This document shows positions 8,235 to 16,401 of a stretch of 64,000 nt of DNA, piece by piece. Numbering within the stretch: the stretch's first letter is position 1; every line of letters begins with the position of its first letter. The notes under the pieces are model-generated. The model was given only the letters and a program-made list of their open reading frames with translations. It ran no database searches and was not told the DNA's origin. The translations under genes and the position numbers were made by a program. The stretch covers positions 62,001 to 126,000 of the forward strand of contig NZ_JAQZAJ010000002.1 in assembly GCF_028737195.1 (NCBI RefSeq). The letters run 5' to 3'. The DNA comes from Pseudovibrio exalbescens (GTDB lineage: Bacteria; Pseudomonadota; Alphaproteobacteria; Rhizobiales; Stappiaceae).

Positions 8235-9647
8235 ATGTTTTTGAGCATCTTCGAGATCTTTAAAGTCGGCATTGGCCCCTCATCTTCCCACACCATGGGC
8301 CCCATGGTCGCCGCTGCCAAGTTTTTGGATGAACTGCGCGATGGCTCCAGAAGGTGGCCAGGGGCAGGAGATGCTGCTGCTGTAAAGTGCATTCTTCACG
8401 GCTCCTTGGCGTGGACCGGAAAAGGCCATGCAACAGACAAGGCCGTGGTCCTTGGCTTGGCTGGCTGCACACCGGAGACACTGGATCCGGAAGAAACGGA
8501 AGCCATTGAAGCCTCCATTGCCGCTCACAAGCAAATCACACCAGAAGGTCTGCCTGCGCTAGCCTTCAATCCGGAAACAGATGTGGTGTTCGACTTCGAA
8601 GCGAACCTGCCGGGGCACGCCAACGGCATGGTGCTGGAGGCCTACGATGCTGCAGGAGCGCTTCACTTTCGTGAAATCTATTACTCCGTTGGGGGTGGCT
8701 TCGTTCTCACCCAAGACGAGCTGTCAGCGATGAAGGAAGGCAAAGCCACCCTCGCGACCAACGGCGAGCTCCCGCCGGTACCGTTCCCGTTTGCCTCAGC
8801 CAAACAAATGTTGGAGCTGGGCACCACCTCCGGCAAGTCCGTTGCAGAAATGAAGCTTGCCAACGAACAGGCCCGGCAGGCGGTAGATGATCTGGACGCG
8901 CAGCTTTGGCGCATTTGGTCTGTAATGGACAAGTGCATTGAACGCGGGCTGCAAACAGAGGGCATCCTGCCGGGAGGCCTTCAGGTAAAACGCCGCGCGG
9001 CTGCCATTTATCGCCAACTTCAGGAAGAACGCGGCCTGAACATGTCCATGCCCCATGTGGCCAATGATTGGCTCTCGGTTTATGCCATGGCGGTCAATGA
9101 AGAAAATGCTGCCGGTGGTCAGGTCGTAACAGCTCCAACCAACGGCGCTGCGGGTGTCATTCCGGCGACCATCAAATACTACAGAGACCACTGCCCAGGC
9201 AGCAATGATGAAGGAATTCGCACCTTCCTGCTGACCGCAGCAGCTATTGGCGGCATCATCAAGCACAACGCCTCAATCTCCGGCGCAGAAGTCGGCTGTC
9301 AAGGTGAAGTGGGCTCTGCAGCTGCAATGGCGGCAGCTGGCCTGTGCGCGGCTCTGGGTGGCACCAATGAGCAGATTGAAAATGCAGCTGAAATTGCTCT
9401 GGAACACCACCTCGGAATGACATGTGATCCGGCGAAGGGACTGGTGCAGGTACCGTGCATTGAACGCAATGGGCTTGGCGCCATCAAGGCCGTTTCCGCA
9501 GCATCATTGGCTCTACGCGGTGACGGCTCTCATTACATGCCGCTCGACAATTGCGTCGAAGCCATGCGCCAGACTGGCGAGGAGATGAACGACAAGTACA
9601 AGGAAACAAGCCTTGGCGGCTTGGCTGTGAACCTTCCAGAGTGCTGA
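8235..9647 (+). CDS. sdaA: L-serine ammonia-lyase (L-serine dehydratase), single-chain
   Basis: Fe-S enzyme that deaminates L-serine to pyruvate and ammonia. The beta domain comes first (FKVGIGPSSSHTMGPM near residue 10, a family signature). The alpha domain follows, with APTNGAAGVIP, HNASISGAEVGCQGEVGSA, GMTCDPAKG and VPCIERNG, whose cysteines are the expected cluster ligands. At 470 residues it is the fused bacterial type rather than separate sdhA/sdhB chains. Start ATG at 8235. It is flanked by a convergent gene (mnmD) 18 bases away and appears monocistronic. Confidence 0.95.
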   Translation: MFLSIFEIFKVGIGPSSSHTMGPMVAAAKFLDELRDGSRRWPGAGDAAAVKCILHGSLAWTGKGHATDKAVVLGLAGCTPETLDPEETEAIEASIAAHKQITPEGLPALAFNPETDVVFDFEANLPGHANGMVLEAYDAAGALHFREIYYSVGGGFVLTQDELSAMKEGKATLATNGELPPVPFPFASAKQMLELGTTSGKSVAEMKLANEQARQAVDDLDAQLWRIWSVMDKCIERGLQTEGILPGGLQVKRRAAAIYRQLQEERGLNMSMPHVANDWLSVYAMAVNEENAAGGQVVTAPTNGAAGVIPATIKYYRDHCPGSNDEGIRTFLLTAAAIGGIIKHNASISGAEVGCQGEVGSAAAMAAAGLCAALGGTNEQIENAAEIALEHHLGMTCDPAKGLVQVPCIERNGLGAIKAVSAASLALRGDGSHYMPLDNCVEAMRQTGEEMNDKYKETSLGGLAVNLPEC

Positions 9648-9665
9648 ACCCCTTCTGAAACAACA

Positions 9666-10367
9666 CTAGCTCGAGGGGCCTGCGATTTTGCGCCCCTTGA
9701 GCATTTCCCGCTTGGTGCCAAACCCCTTGGCACGCTCTACCGCAAAGCCTGCTGCCTGCAGATTTCGCCGCACCCAGCCAGCAGCCGTGTACGTGGCAAA
9801 GGTGCCCTGCTCGTTCGTCTGATCAAACACAGCTCGCAGTAGCTCTTCCGACCACAACTCCGGGTTCTTGGAGGGATTGAACCCATCCAGATACCAGGCA
9901 TCTGCCGCTTTAGGCATGGTCTTGATCAGCTCATTGGCATCTCCCACGCCAAGACAAAGGGTCACGTCCTCAAGAGCAACCTCCATCCATCCTTGAGTGA
10001 GCTGCCAGTGACACAGCACCTCTTCGGCAACGGGCATCAACTCTGGCCACGGCCGGATGGTCTTGCGTATCTCATCCTCCGCCATGGGATAAAGCTCAAA
10101 GGAGATGAACGTGAGCTCAGGTCGCGTGTCCTTGGGCAGTCGGCGAAGGTGCAAGACAGTCTCATAGAAATTAAGGCCGCTGCCGAACCCCAGTTCTGCC
10201 ACAACCAGGCTGGAAACCTGTGTCATCCGCTGTTCCAGGCCATTGCCCTGAACAAACACATAGTTTGTCTCTTCACGACCTCCGGCCTTGGAGAAATAGG
10301 TATCGTCGAAACGGGACGAAAACGGCACATCCTCGTTGCGCCATTCCAATTCAGCTTTTTCTGTCAT
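9666..10367 (-). CDS. mnmD: tRNA (mnm5s2U34) methyltransferase, MnmC methyltransferase domain (MnmD)
   Basis: SAM-dependent methyltransferase for the last step of mnm5s2U formation at the wobble base of tRNAs. It shows the SAM-binding motif AELGFGSGLNF near residue 60 and the family signature YLDGFNPSKNPELWSEELL near residue 160. At 233 residues it corresponds to the N-terminal half of the bifunctional E. coli MnmC, here a stand-alone protein. ATG at 10367 is used instead of a TTG four codons upstream. The flavin half of MnmC is encoded divergently 59 bases away, so a shared promoter region probably coordinates the two. Confidence 0.88.
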   Translation of the reverse strand: MTEKAELEWRNEDVPFSSRFDDTYFSKAGGREETNYVFVQGNGLEQRMTQVSSLVVAELGFGSGLNFYETVLHLRRLPKDTRPELTFISFELYPMAEDEIRKTIRPWPELMPVAEEVLCHWQLTQGWMEVALEDVTLCLGVGDANELIKTMPKAADAWYLDGFNPSKNPELWSEELLRAVFDQTNEQGTFATYTAAGWVRRNLQAAGFAVERAKGFGTKREMLKGRKIAGPSS

Positions 10368-10426
10368 ATGAACGGCCAATTCTCACTGTGTAAGCACAAG
10401 CATCTTAAGAACCGAGGCATGAATAC

Positions 10427-11551
10427 ATGAAAGCCTTTGATATCGCCATTGTAGGCGCTGGAATTTTCGGCCTGTCTGTCGCAAAAGCCGCCTGCGACCA
10501 CGGCCTGAGTGTTGTCCTGATTGAAAAAAACACGGTTGCCAGCGGTGCCAGCCACGGCCTGCTTGGCGCTTTGATGCCGCACATTCCAAGCCAGTGGAAT
10601 GACAAGAAGCAGTTTCAATTCGAGGCTCTGAAGACCCTCTCGGATGGCATCGCTCAGCTTGAAGATGCCACCGGCCTGTCTACCGGTTACCGCCGCGTCG
10701 GGCGACTGATGCCACTTTATACTCAAGACAAGCTCGACCACGCCCTGCATCGACAGGAGGAAAGCAAGACCCGCTGGGCAACAGCGGAAACCGGCTTCAG
10801 CTTTTCCGTCTTGGACGCGTCGCCTCACGCAGGCTGGCCAGCTGCCGCAGCAGCACCGCTTGGCTTCATCTGGGACACATTGGCAGCCCGTGCCAACCCG
10901 CGCCTGGTTTCGGCAGCGCTTAAAGCCTACCTCCAGCCGCGCATCACCTTAATGGAACACACCGAGTTCAAGAGCTTTGATGAAGCAACAGGCAAGCTGA
11001 CGCTTTCAAGCGCCGAGCCCGTGAGCGCTGGCCATCTGGTTCTTTCAGCAGGGTATGAAGGGTTTGACCTCATTGAGGACCTCACAGGTCAGCACATCGG
11101 CAGCGGCGTAAAGGGCCAGTCCCTGTCCCTCAAGCTGGACCTGCCCCATGACTTGCCCGTGATTTATGACGACGGCATCTATGTCATTGCCCACGAAAAC
11201 GGAAGTGTGGCCGTCGGCTCCACGTCAGAGCGGGAATGGCAAGATACAAAGACAGAAGAAGACACGCTTCAGGGTATGCTGAACAAGGCCATTGCCTTCT
11301 GCCCTGTTTTGAAGGATGCGCCAATAATCGACCGATGGGCAGGCATACGCCCGAAGTGCAGAAAGCGCGACCCGCTTGTCGGTCAAATGCCGACTCATGA
11401 GAAAATCTGGATCGCAACAGGTGGATTCAAGATCTCTTATGGAATCGCGCACCGCATCGCCGACGCTCTGATGCAACAACTTGGCGTTACTTCCGCGAAA
11501 GATATTCACATCCCCCAGACTTTCCGGCCAGAAAGCCACTTTAAGTGGTAG
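10427..11551 (+). CDS. FAD-dependent oxidoreductase, probable MnmC oxidase partner
   Basis: DAO-family flavoprotein with an N-terminal ADP-binding fold (IAIVGAGIFGLSVA, then Glu in VLIEKN near residue 35) and a C-terminal FAD-closing segment (WAGIRPKCRKRDPLVG and ATGGFKISYGIAH). Its 374 residues match the C-terminal half of MnmC, which oxidatively removes the carboxymethyl group from cmnm5s2U34 before methylation. Divergent pairing with mnmD supports that role; a glycine- or D-amino-acid-oxidase-like activity is the alternative. Start ATG at 10427 has only weak Shine-Dalgarno support. Confidence 0.75.
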   Translation: MKAFDIAIVGAGIFGLSVAKAACDHGLSVVLIEKNTVASGASHGLLGALMPHIPSQWNDKKQFQFEALKTLSDGIAQLEDATGLSTGYRRVGRLMPLYTQDKLDHALHRQEESKTRWATAETGFSFSVLDASPHAGWPAAAAAPLGFIWDTLAARANPRLVSAALKAYLQPRITLMEHTEFKSFDEATGKLTLSSAEPVSAGHLVLSAGYEGFDLIEDLTGQHIGSGVKGQSLSLKLDLPHDLPVIYDDGIYVIAHENGSVAVGSTSEREWQDTKTEEDTLQGMLNKAIAFCPVLKDAPIIDRWAGIRPKCRKRDPLVGQMPTHEKIWIATGGFKISYGIAHRIADALMQQLGVTSAKDIHIPQTFRPESHFKW

Positions 11552-11721
11552 TGATTAGTGCATAGCTGCCCTTGAGAAAACTAGTAGCACGGCTAAGTAT
11601 CCCAGAATTCTGCCGTTTTTTAGGGTTTTTGCCCTCTGATATTCCACAGAGGACCTCTAGCCAAAGCTGAAAGTTTGGACTATCTCTCTCCTTGTCAACA
11701 ACAAAGAAAGGGAAACAAAAA

Positions 11722-11883
11722 ATGAAATCTCTTCGTTGGTTACAGATTGTAGTTCCTGCAATTGCCGCATTGGCACTCCCCCTTCTACTTGCTCCTGCCT
11801 CACAGGCGCATAGTCAAGATGTAGTAAAAGAAAAGCCAGCTATTACCTGGTACGCATCTCTTCGTGCGGACGCTTGGAAATAA
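11722..11883 (+). CDS. Small exported peptide, SLRW type, first copy
   Basis: A 53-residue product with a cleavable-looking signal sequence: MKSLRW, then a hydrophobic stretch of about 20 residues ending APASQAHSQ. The remaining mature peptide is only about 23 residues (ending SLRADAWK). The start is fixed by AAAGGGAAA about 8 bases before the ATG. It resembles the next small gene at its N-terminus: both share SLRW followed by four residues and VPAI. No known family was recognised. The hydrophobic core, good ribosome-binding site and paralogue argue for a real gene, but a leader peptide controlling something downstream is possible. Confidence 0.5.
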   Translation: MKSLRWLQIVVPAIAALALPLLLAPASQAHSQDVVKEKPAITWYASLRADAWK

Positions 11884-11892
11884 ACTGGAGAT

Positions 11893-11938
11893 CTGTTGTA
11901 AAAACCCGAAGCCTCATCCCTTCAGGATTTTTCAACAG
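11893..11938 (+). other. Imperfect long hairpin between the two small genes
   Basis: CTGTTGTAAAAACC pairs with GGATTTTTCAACAG at 12 of 14 positions, with an internal GAAG/CTTC pairing in the loop. No T-tract follows. It starts 9 bases after the first peptide's stop codon and may be an attenuator, an mRNA-stability element or a weak terminator. Confidence 0.4.
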
Positions 11939-12026
11939 TTGCACTAATCCTCTGCGACACCCCAAAATTGCCGCAGTTGGGAACTAAGAAAAAAAATCAC
12001 AAAAACACATCTATAAAGACCTCTAT

Positions 12027-12362
12027 ATGTCTCTCCGTTGGTTCAAATTTGCTGTGCCAGCAATTATTGCTGGCACGCTTGCCTTGGCTTCCGTGCATAC
12101 ACTCGGAAAGCCGCAGGAGGACGCACGCGCGCACGACGCTGTTGACACCCTTCTGCAGACCATTCGCGCAGAAGACAAACAGCAGCGTCCGACCCGCCTG
12201 ATCGAGGCGGAAGTATTTCAGCACACTCAGCTGGGCGCGCCATCAACAGTTTCACGTGGCCCCATTCAAGTGTTGGGTGAGGTGTTCTCACCCAACACGG
12301 CCACGAGCTGTTCAACATGGTCTCCAGAGAGCTGGACTCTCTCACAGTTTACTTTCTGCTGA
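12027..12362 (+). CDS. Small exported protein, SLRW type, second copy; possibly frameshifted
   Basis: Begins MSLRW followed by a hydrophobic segment (FKFAVPAIIAGTLALASV), paralogous to the 53-residue gene just upstream, then a soluble region rich in charged residues (DTLLQTIRAEDKQQRP). After about residue 88 the reading frame turns Ser/Thr/Cys/Trp-rich and loses coding character, while a +2 frame becomes plausible (HELFNMVSRELDSL and so on) up to 12478. The switch falls on an 11-bp perfect hairpin. Either the gene is disrupted, the C-terminus is truly odd, or decoding changes frame. No family was recognised. Confidence 0.4.
   Translation: MSLRWFKFAVPAIIAGTLALASVHTLGKPQEDARAHDAVDTLLQTIRAEDKQQRPTRLIEAEVFQHTQLGAPSTVSRGPIQVLGEVFSPNTATSCSTWSPESWTLSQFTFC
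12270..12298 (+). other. Perfect 11-bp hairpin inside the small-protein gene
   Basis: GTGTTGGGTGA (12270-12280) pairs exactly with TCACCCAACAC (12288-12298) across a 7-base loop. It lies exactly where coding character moves from one frame to another, so it could be a regulatory structure, a frameshift stimulator or an assembly trouble spot. Confidence 0.6.
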
Positions 12363-12478
12363 AGCGCGCACATCGTTTAGCGGCTGCGAAATCTGTCAGG
12401 GCACGCGCTCGGCTTGCTCAACGCCCGCTGAACACCAGCTGCCAAGCGAATAACCCAAGGCATTTCAACGCAATTTAA
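12317..12478 (+). other. Possible displaced C-terminal frame or separate 53-residue ORF
   Basis: Opened by ATG at 12317 or read through from about 12286. The translation MVSRELDSLTVYFLLKRAHR and the following Ala/Arg-rich residues look helical and basic, more protein-like than the competing frame. No Shine-Dalgarno is evident for the ATG. It may be the continuation of the gene starting at 12027 after a frameshift. Confidence 0.3.
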
Positions 12479-12619
12479 AGGCAAAAGGCCCATGCTCGCT
12501 CTTGCAGCAGTGGTTTTTCGCAGCTACATCAGACCAAGGGCCGTTGTCATTGGCTGAGAGTGGGCGATGGCGACAAGCACAATACACCTGCCTATTAGTA
12601 TTCGGAGACCTGGCAATCC

Positions 12620-12910
12620 ATGTTGGCTATTCTTGACGTCCTTATGCTCATCCTTAACCTGTACACATGGGTTATCATCGCGAGCGCAATCTTTTCATGG
12701 CTTTACGCTTTTAACATCGTCAACCCAAGCAACCAGTTTGTCTCCATGATTGGACAGATGCTCTACAATCTGACAGAGCCTCTTCTGCGGCCGATACGCC
12801 GCCTCCTGCCAAGCATGGGCGGACTGGACCTGTCGCCGATCGTCCTGCTGATCGGGATCTTCTTCCTGCAGAACGTGATCGTGCGCTATGTCTATCCAAA
12901 CGTATTTTAA
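12620..12910 (+). CDS. yggT: YggT family membrane protein
   Basis: A 96-residue integral membrane protein with two hydrophobic segments (about residues 3-30 and 67-90) and the family motif SWLYAFNIVNPSN followed by LYNLTEPLLRPIRRLLPSMGGLDLSPIV. YggT proteins have been tied to osmotic tolerance and division-site or chloroplast nucleoid organisation; the exact role is not known. ATG at 12620. It is followed after 5 bases by the yggU homologue, the usual neighbour, so the two form an operon. Confidence 0.9.
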   Translation: MLAILDVLMLILNLYTWVIIASAIFSWLYAFNIVNPSNQFVSMIGQMLYNLTEPLLRPIRRLLPSMGGLDLSPIVLLIGIFFLQNVIVRYVYPNVF

Positions 12911-12915
12911 GTCCC

Positions 12916-13239
12916 TTGGCACCCAAAGACCTCCCTTGGACGCCGACTGACGGCGGGCTTTTCATAAAGGTCCGCCTCACACCAAAATCCTCCAAGGACG
13001 CGGTAGAAGGGTTTCTCCAGCAATCAGATGGCAAGGTGTTTTTGGCTGCAAAGGTGCGCGCAGTCCCCGAGAAGGGGGCCGCCAACAAAGCACTTGAGCA
13101 GCTTTTGGCCAAGAGCCTGAAAACACCCAAGTCATCTGTGCATGTTGAAGCGGGAACAACATCTCGATTCAAGACGTTGAGGGTCGAGGGCGATGCCGGG
13201 GAGATAGAAGCCGCATTGAAACGGCTTCTGAAACTCTAG
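12916..13239 (+). CDS. yggU: DUF167 (YggU) family protein
   Basis: A 107-residue cytosolic protein with the DUF167 signature: VRLTPKSSKDAVEGF near residue 20, KVRAVPEKGAANKALEQLLAK in the middle and GTTSRFKTLRVEG near the end. It has an alpha/beta fold of unknown biochemical role. The apparent start is TTG at 12916, five bases after the yggT stop, consistent with coupled translation. Its stop at 13239 is one base from the stop of the convergent Trm112-like gene. Confidence 0.9.
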   Translation: MAPKDLPWTPTDGGLFIKVRLTPKSSKDAVEGFLQQSDGKVFLAAKVRAVPEKGAANKALEQLLAKSLKTPKSSVHVEAGTTSRFKTLRVEGDAGEIEAALKRLLKL

Positions 13240-13240
13240 C

Positions 13241-13432
13241 TTAATCTTCCAGATTGCGCGCTTCTTCAGCCAACATCACCGGAATGCCATCTCGGATGGG
13301 ATAAGCAAGCTTTGCTGCCCGGGAAATCAGCTCCTGCTTCTCCTCGTCATATTCGAGCGTGGTCTTGCTGACCGGACAAACGAGCAATTCGAGCAGACGG
13401 CGATCAAGTTTGTGAGCAGTTTTCTCAGTCAT
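13241..13432 (-). CDS. Trm112-like (UPF0434) small protein
   Basis: A 63-residue protein with the Trm112 core: [17 protein letters not shown] near residue 15 and [15 protein letters not shown] near residue 45. Only one cysteine of the archetypal zinc site remains, as is common in proteobacterial members. In eukaryotes and archaea, Trm112 stabilises RNA methyltransferases; the bacterial partner is unclear. It is the last gene of a minus-strand run with the thioredoxin and LON-domain genes, an arrangement familiar from alphaproteobacteria. Confidence 0.88.
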   Translation of the reverse strand: MTEKTAHKLDRRLLELLVCPVSKTTLEYDEEKQELISRAAKLAYPIRDGIPVMLAEEARNLED

Positions 13433-13473
13433 AGCTTCTTTTCAATTCTCTGGAACAAAGACCAAGGCCCACC

Positions 13474-14169
13474 CTACTGGATGGACGGACCCTGCCCTGG
13501 GTTATCCCTCGCCAGCTCCATCTCCGCCAGCGCAATCAGAGTATCGGCCCGCACTTTCAACGAGTCCGCTTCCAGAAGCGCCTGCTTTTCCTTGGGCCCA
13601 TAAGGGCTCATCATGGAAAGGGCGTTGATCAACACCTCGGTCGACGCTGTGTTGACGCTTTCCCAATCCGCTTCCAGCTCGTTCGCATCCAGATAAGTTT
13701 GCAACGCGCTCAGCACGCTTTCCCGGTCAACGTCTTCCTCCCCCACGCCGGGCGTTAGGTCTTCCAGAAACCGGGTCGCGTCAATGGCACCGCGGCGGAA
13801 AGGTGCGCGATCTTCCACCTCGCCGAGCAGATCAAAGCGCGTCACGCCAGACAGAGTGACGAGATAGCGCCCGTCCCCGCTCTCCTGAAACGACGTAATC
13901 CTGCCGAGGCATCCGACACTACACAGCGGCGGGCGCGGATTTGGGTCCTCTTCATCGATACCCAAATCCGGCTGAATCATGCCGATCACCCGATCTGTGC
14001 GCATGGCAGCGTCGATCATCGCAATGTAGCGCGGCTCGAAGATATTGAGTGGAATATGTGAGCGAGGCAGCAGCAATGCGCCCTGCAACGGAAACAGGGG
14101 AACAACCTTCGGAACATCCTCTATCGAAGCGTAGGTTGCATTGCCAACTGTCATTTCATCACTTTCCAT
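13474..14169 (-). CDS. LON peptidase substrate-binding-domain protein
   Basis: Contains only the N-terminal LON domain (about residues 18-215), with VPLFPLQGALLLPRSHIPL and NIFEPRYIAMIDAAM and, later, GCLGRITSF and YLVTLSGVTRF. There is no AAA or protease domain. It probably binds unfolded or specific substrates, but its biochemical role is not established. The start is placed at ATG 14169 (a second ATG at 14154 is possible); a longer frame would run into the upstream thioredoxin gene. It lies between the CnoX-type thioredoxin and the Trm112-like gene. Confidence 0.85.
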   Translation of the reverse strand: MESDEMTVGNATYASIEDVPKVVPLFPLQGALLLPRSHIPLNIFEPRYIAMIDAAMRTDRVIGMIQPDLGIDEEDPNPRPPLCSVGCLGRITSFQESGDGRYLVTLSGVTRFDLLGEVEDRAPFRRGAIDATRFLEDLTPGVGEEDVDRESVLSALQTYLDANELEADWESVNTASTEVLINALSMMSPYGPKEKQALLEADSLKVRADTLIALAEMELARDNPGQGPSIQ

Positions 14170-14194
14170 GGACTGTCTGATGACGCTTCTACGT

Positions 14195-15184
14195 TTAAGC
14201 AAAGAGTATGGATGACAGCTTGCGTCGACCGTACGTTGCAGCCGGATCCTTGAAGCCCCAAGCCTCAAAGAACTGAAGCAACTGCTGACGAGCGCCATCC
14301 TCATTCCATTCACGATCACGCCGCATGATCTCGATCAGCTGATCCACTGCTTCCTGCTTCTCACCCCGCGCATTGAGACCAATGGCATAGTCGAAACGCG
14401 CCTGATGGTCAGCGGGGTTGGCTTCAATGCGTGCGCGCAGGTCCGCCAGATCATCCACCTGACCGGCCTGTTCTGCTAGCTCAATAGCCTTGAGCGCAGC
14501 AATGTAGTCTTGATCATCACGCTTGTCTTCCGGCGTCATCTCCAGCGTCTGCTTGGCGCGGTCCAGTTCGTCTGCCGCCACAAAGCACTGGGTCAAACCA
14601 GCAATAGCCTTTACGTTGTCGCTGTCCATGGACAGAACACCCGCGTAGGCCTGAGCCGCTTGAGTCACATCACCAGCGGCACGAGCAGCCTCAGCCTGTT
14701 CCAGCATAACCTGCGTATCGCTTGGGCCAATCTTCACACCAAGTCGCTCAATGAAGGATTTGATCTGGCTTTCCGGCTGCGCGCCCATGAAAGCGTCGAC
14801 AGGCTGACCTTGCTTGAAGGCAACAACTGCCGGAATTGACTGGATGCCCATCTGCCCGGCGATTTCCGGAAACTCTTCGATGTTCATCTTAACCAGCCTC
14901 ACCGCCCCGCCAGCTTCGGTAACAACGGATTCCAACACGGGGGTAAGCTGCTTGCATGGGCCGCACCATGGTGCCCAGAAGTCCACCAGAACAGGTGTCT
15001 GCATGGATGCCTCCATGACATCCTGCATGAAGGTCTGCGTCGTCGTGTCTTTGATCAGGTCGCCTGCTGCTGCGGAAGCAGGCGCTGAGCCCGAGCCTGC
15101 CGCGCCGGTGTCATAACCGCCGCCATAACCACCTGACATTGCACCGCCAAAGCTGCCACTCACTGAGTATCCGGATCCACTCAT
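14195..15184 (-). CDS. cnoX: CnoX/YbbN-type thioredoxin with TPR-like C-terminus
   Basis: A 329-residue protein. It has a Gly/Ser-rich N-terminal extension of about 45 residues, a thioredoxin domain (about 50-155) with the redox motif WAPWCGPCK, and a helical TPR-like half with two repeat blocks (AQAYAGVLSMDSDNVKAIAG; ALKAIELAEQAG...). This is the layout of CnoX, which protects substrates from oxidation and hands them to GroEL or DnaK. Here the motif is the active WCGPC rather than the WSxxC of E. coli YbbN. The ATG at 15184 has AAGGGA upstream. First gene of the thioredoxin-LON-Trm112 run. Confidence 0.88.
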   Translation of the reverse strand: MSGSGYSVSGSFGGAMSGGYGGGYDTGAAGSGSAPASAAAGDLIKDTTTQTFMQDVMEASMQTPVLVDFWAPWCGPCKQLTPVLESVVTEAGGAVRLVKMNIEEFPEIAGQMGIQSIPAVVAFKQGQPVDAFMGAQPESQIKSFIERLGVKIGPSDTQVMLEQAEAARAAGDVTQAAQAYAGVLSMDSDNVKAIAGLTQCFVAADELDRAKQTLEMTPEDKRDDQDYIAALKAIELAEQAGQVDDLADLRARIEANPADHQARFDYAIGLNARGEKQEAVDQLIEIMRRDREWNEDGARQQLLQFFEAWGFKDPAATYGRRKLSSILFA

Positions 15185-15298
15185 GTTGCACTGATCCCTT
15201 GTTCTTTTGCCACACACTCTGCGGCTGAAATCGATTGGTCGTTAAGGCCTAACATGGCGTCTTGGCGCCTGAAATACAATCATTCGCCCGTATGAGGC

Positions 15299-15817
15299 CT
15301 ATTCGATATCTTGGGACTGTTCCGAAACCTTTAGAATTCGCGGTTCATGACCACAAGCTCTGGCAAATTTCATCAAGTCCTCGGCTTTGATTGATGTTGT
15401 CGCCGTATTCTTCAGCGGATGGTAGTTCAAGAGTTCATGACCCATCATGTGAGCATCAAAGATCACAGAAACGCGTTGGTTCCCCCGGTCATTTATCAGC
15501 GAGAACGGCGTCACGGATCCCGGCTCAACACCAAGCACTTCCATAAGTAGCTCAGGCTTGCCGAAAGACACGCGCCCAGATGCACCGATTAGCGGGCCGA
15601 CCGCCTTGAGGTCAATCCGCGCGCTCTGCTCCGCCACAATTAGGAACAGGTTTCCTTTCTTGTCCTTCAGGAACAGATTCTTGGTGTGCCCACCTGGAAG
15701 GTGGTCCAAGACCTCATCGGACTCAGCAACGGTGAAGACAGCTTTGTGCTCCACTGTGGATGTCTCGATCCCCAGTTCATCGAAAAAGGCCATCAGCTCT
15801 TCACGTGTCGCAGCCAT
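15299..15817 (-). CDS. proX: Prolyl-tRNA deacylase ProXp-ala / YbaK-type editing protein
   Basis: A 172-residue stand-alone trans-editing domain that hydrolyses mischarged Ala-tRNA(Pro). It shows the INS-superfamily core: VEHKAVFTVAES near residue 22, the catalytic-lysine region GGHTKNLFLKDKKGN near residue 42, GASGRVSFGKPELL and GSVTPFSLIND. The KNLFLKDKKG pattern favours ProXp-ala over YbaK (Cys-tRNA(Pro) deacylase). The gene symbol proX here means the editing enzyme, not the betaine-binding protein. It starts with ATG at 15817 and is transcribed in the same direction as the downstream thioredoxin gene, 114 bases away. Confidence 0.88.
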   Translation of the reverse strand: MAATREELMAFFDELGIETSTVEHKAVFTVAESDEVLDHLPGGHTKNLFLKDKKGNLFLIVAEQSARIDLKAVGPLIGASGRVSFGKPELLMEVLGVEPGSVTPFSLINDRGNQRVSVIFDAHMMGHELLNYHPLKNTATTSIKAEDLMKFARACGHEPRILKVSEQSQDIE

Positions 15818-16078
15818 TCAGCTCTCCCGCCCTATAAAAAGAAACCCTGATCAATCAGCGGATGTTTTTAGCTTGAAACAACCGCAAGAAGCAAGAATTC
15901 TCCTTATAAAACAGATATTTTGGCCGACCAACGTTGCATGGTGCTGGCAAATAAAATCCACAGGAGTTGCAAAAGAAATCACGAGAATGAAAATTCCTTA
16001 TTGCATTCGTCAGAAGCTTTTGCCATATAACGCCCACCTCACCGACGGGCTCCACACCGGGGCTCTTCGAAACGGAAT

Positions 16079-16153
16079 GCGGGCGTAGCTCAGGGGTAGA
16101 GCGCAACCTTGCCAAGGTTGATGTCGTGAGTTCGAATCTCATCGCCCGCTCCA
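16079..16153 (+). tRNA. tRNA-Gly (GCC)
   Basis: 75 nt including an encoded CCA. Acceptor stem GCGGGCG pairs with CGCCCGC. Anticodon stem-loop CAACC-TTGCCAA-GGTTG gives anticodon GCC. The T loop is GTTCGAATC. First of two identical copies. Confidence 0.97.
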
Positions 16154-16178
16154 ATTTCTCATCACCCGTGAGAAATTT
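16154..16178 (+). other. Hairpin directly 3' of first tRNA-Gly
   Basis: AATTTCTCA pairs with TGAGAAATT around a 7-base loop, starting at the first base after CCA. It probably guides 3'-end processing or partial termination in the tRNA tandem. Confidence 0.5.
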
Positions 16179-16219
16179 GGTGATACCCACACCAGTTTCG
16201 GTGAGACGCATTGGAAAAT

Positions 16220-16294
16220 GCGGGCGTAGCTCAGGGGTAGAGCGCAACCTTGCCAAGGTTGATGTCGTGAGTTCGAATCTCATCGCCCGCTCCA
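16220..16294 (+). tRNA. tRNA-Gly (GCC), second copy
   Basis: Identical to the tRNA 66 bases upstream, including CCA and anticodon GCC. The tandem is probably cotranscribed. The intergenic spacer is not duplicated, so the duplication either is old or covered only the tRNA. Confidence 0.97.
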
Positions 16295-16401
16295 ATTCCC
16301 TAAATATCTGTTCCCGAAAATTGACCTAGTCCTGCGCTTTCGGCGTTTGGTTATCCCTTGGTTTTCTGCATCGCAATTTTGTGCTGGCAGCTGGATCTTT
16401 C

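Noticed and set aside
15855-16295. Minus-strand 146-codon ORF containing two copies of an identical segment starting MERAMRFELTT
   Set aside because: It is the antisense of the two tRNA-Gly genes; the repeat in the protein simply reflects the duplicated tRNA.
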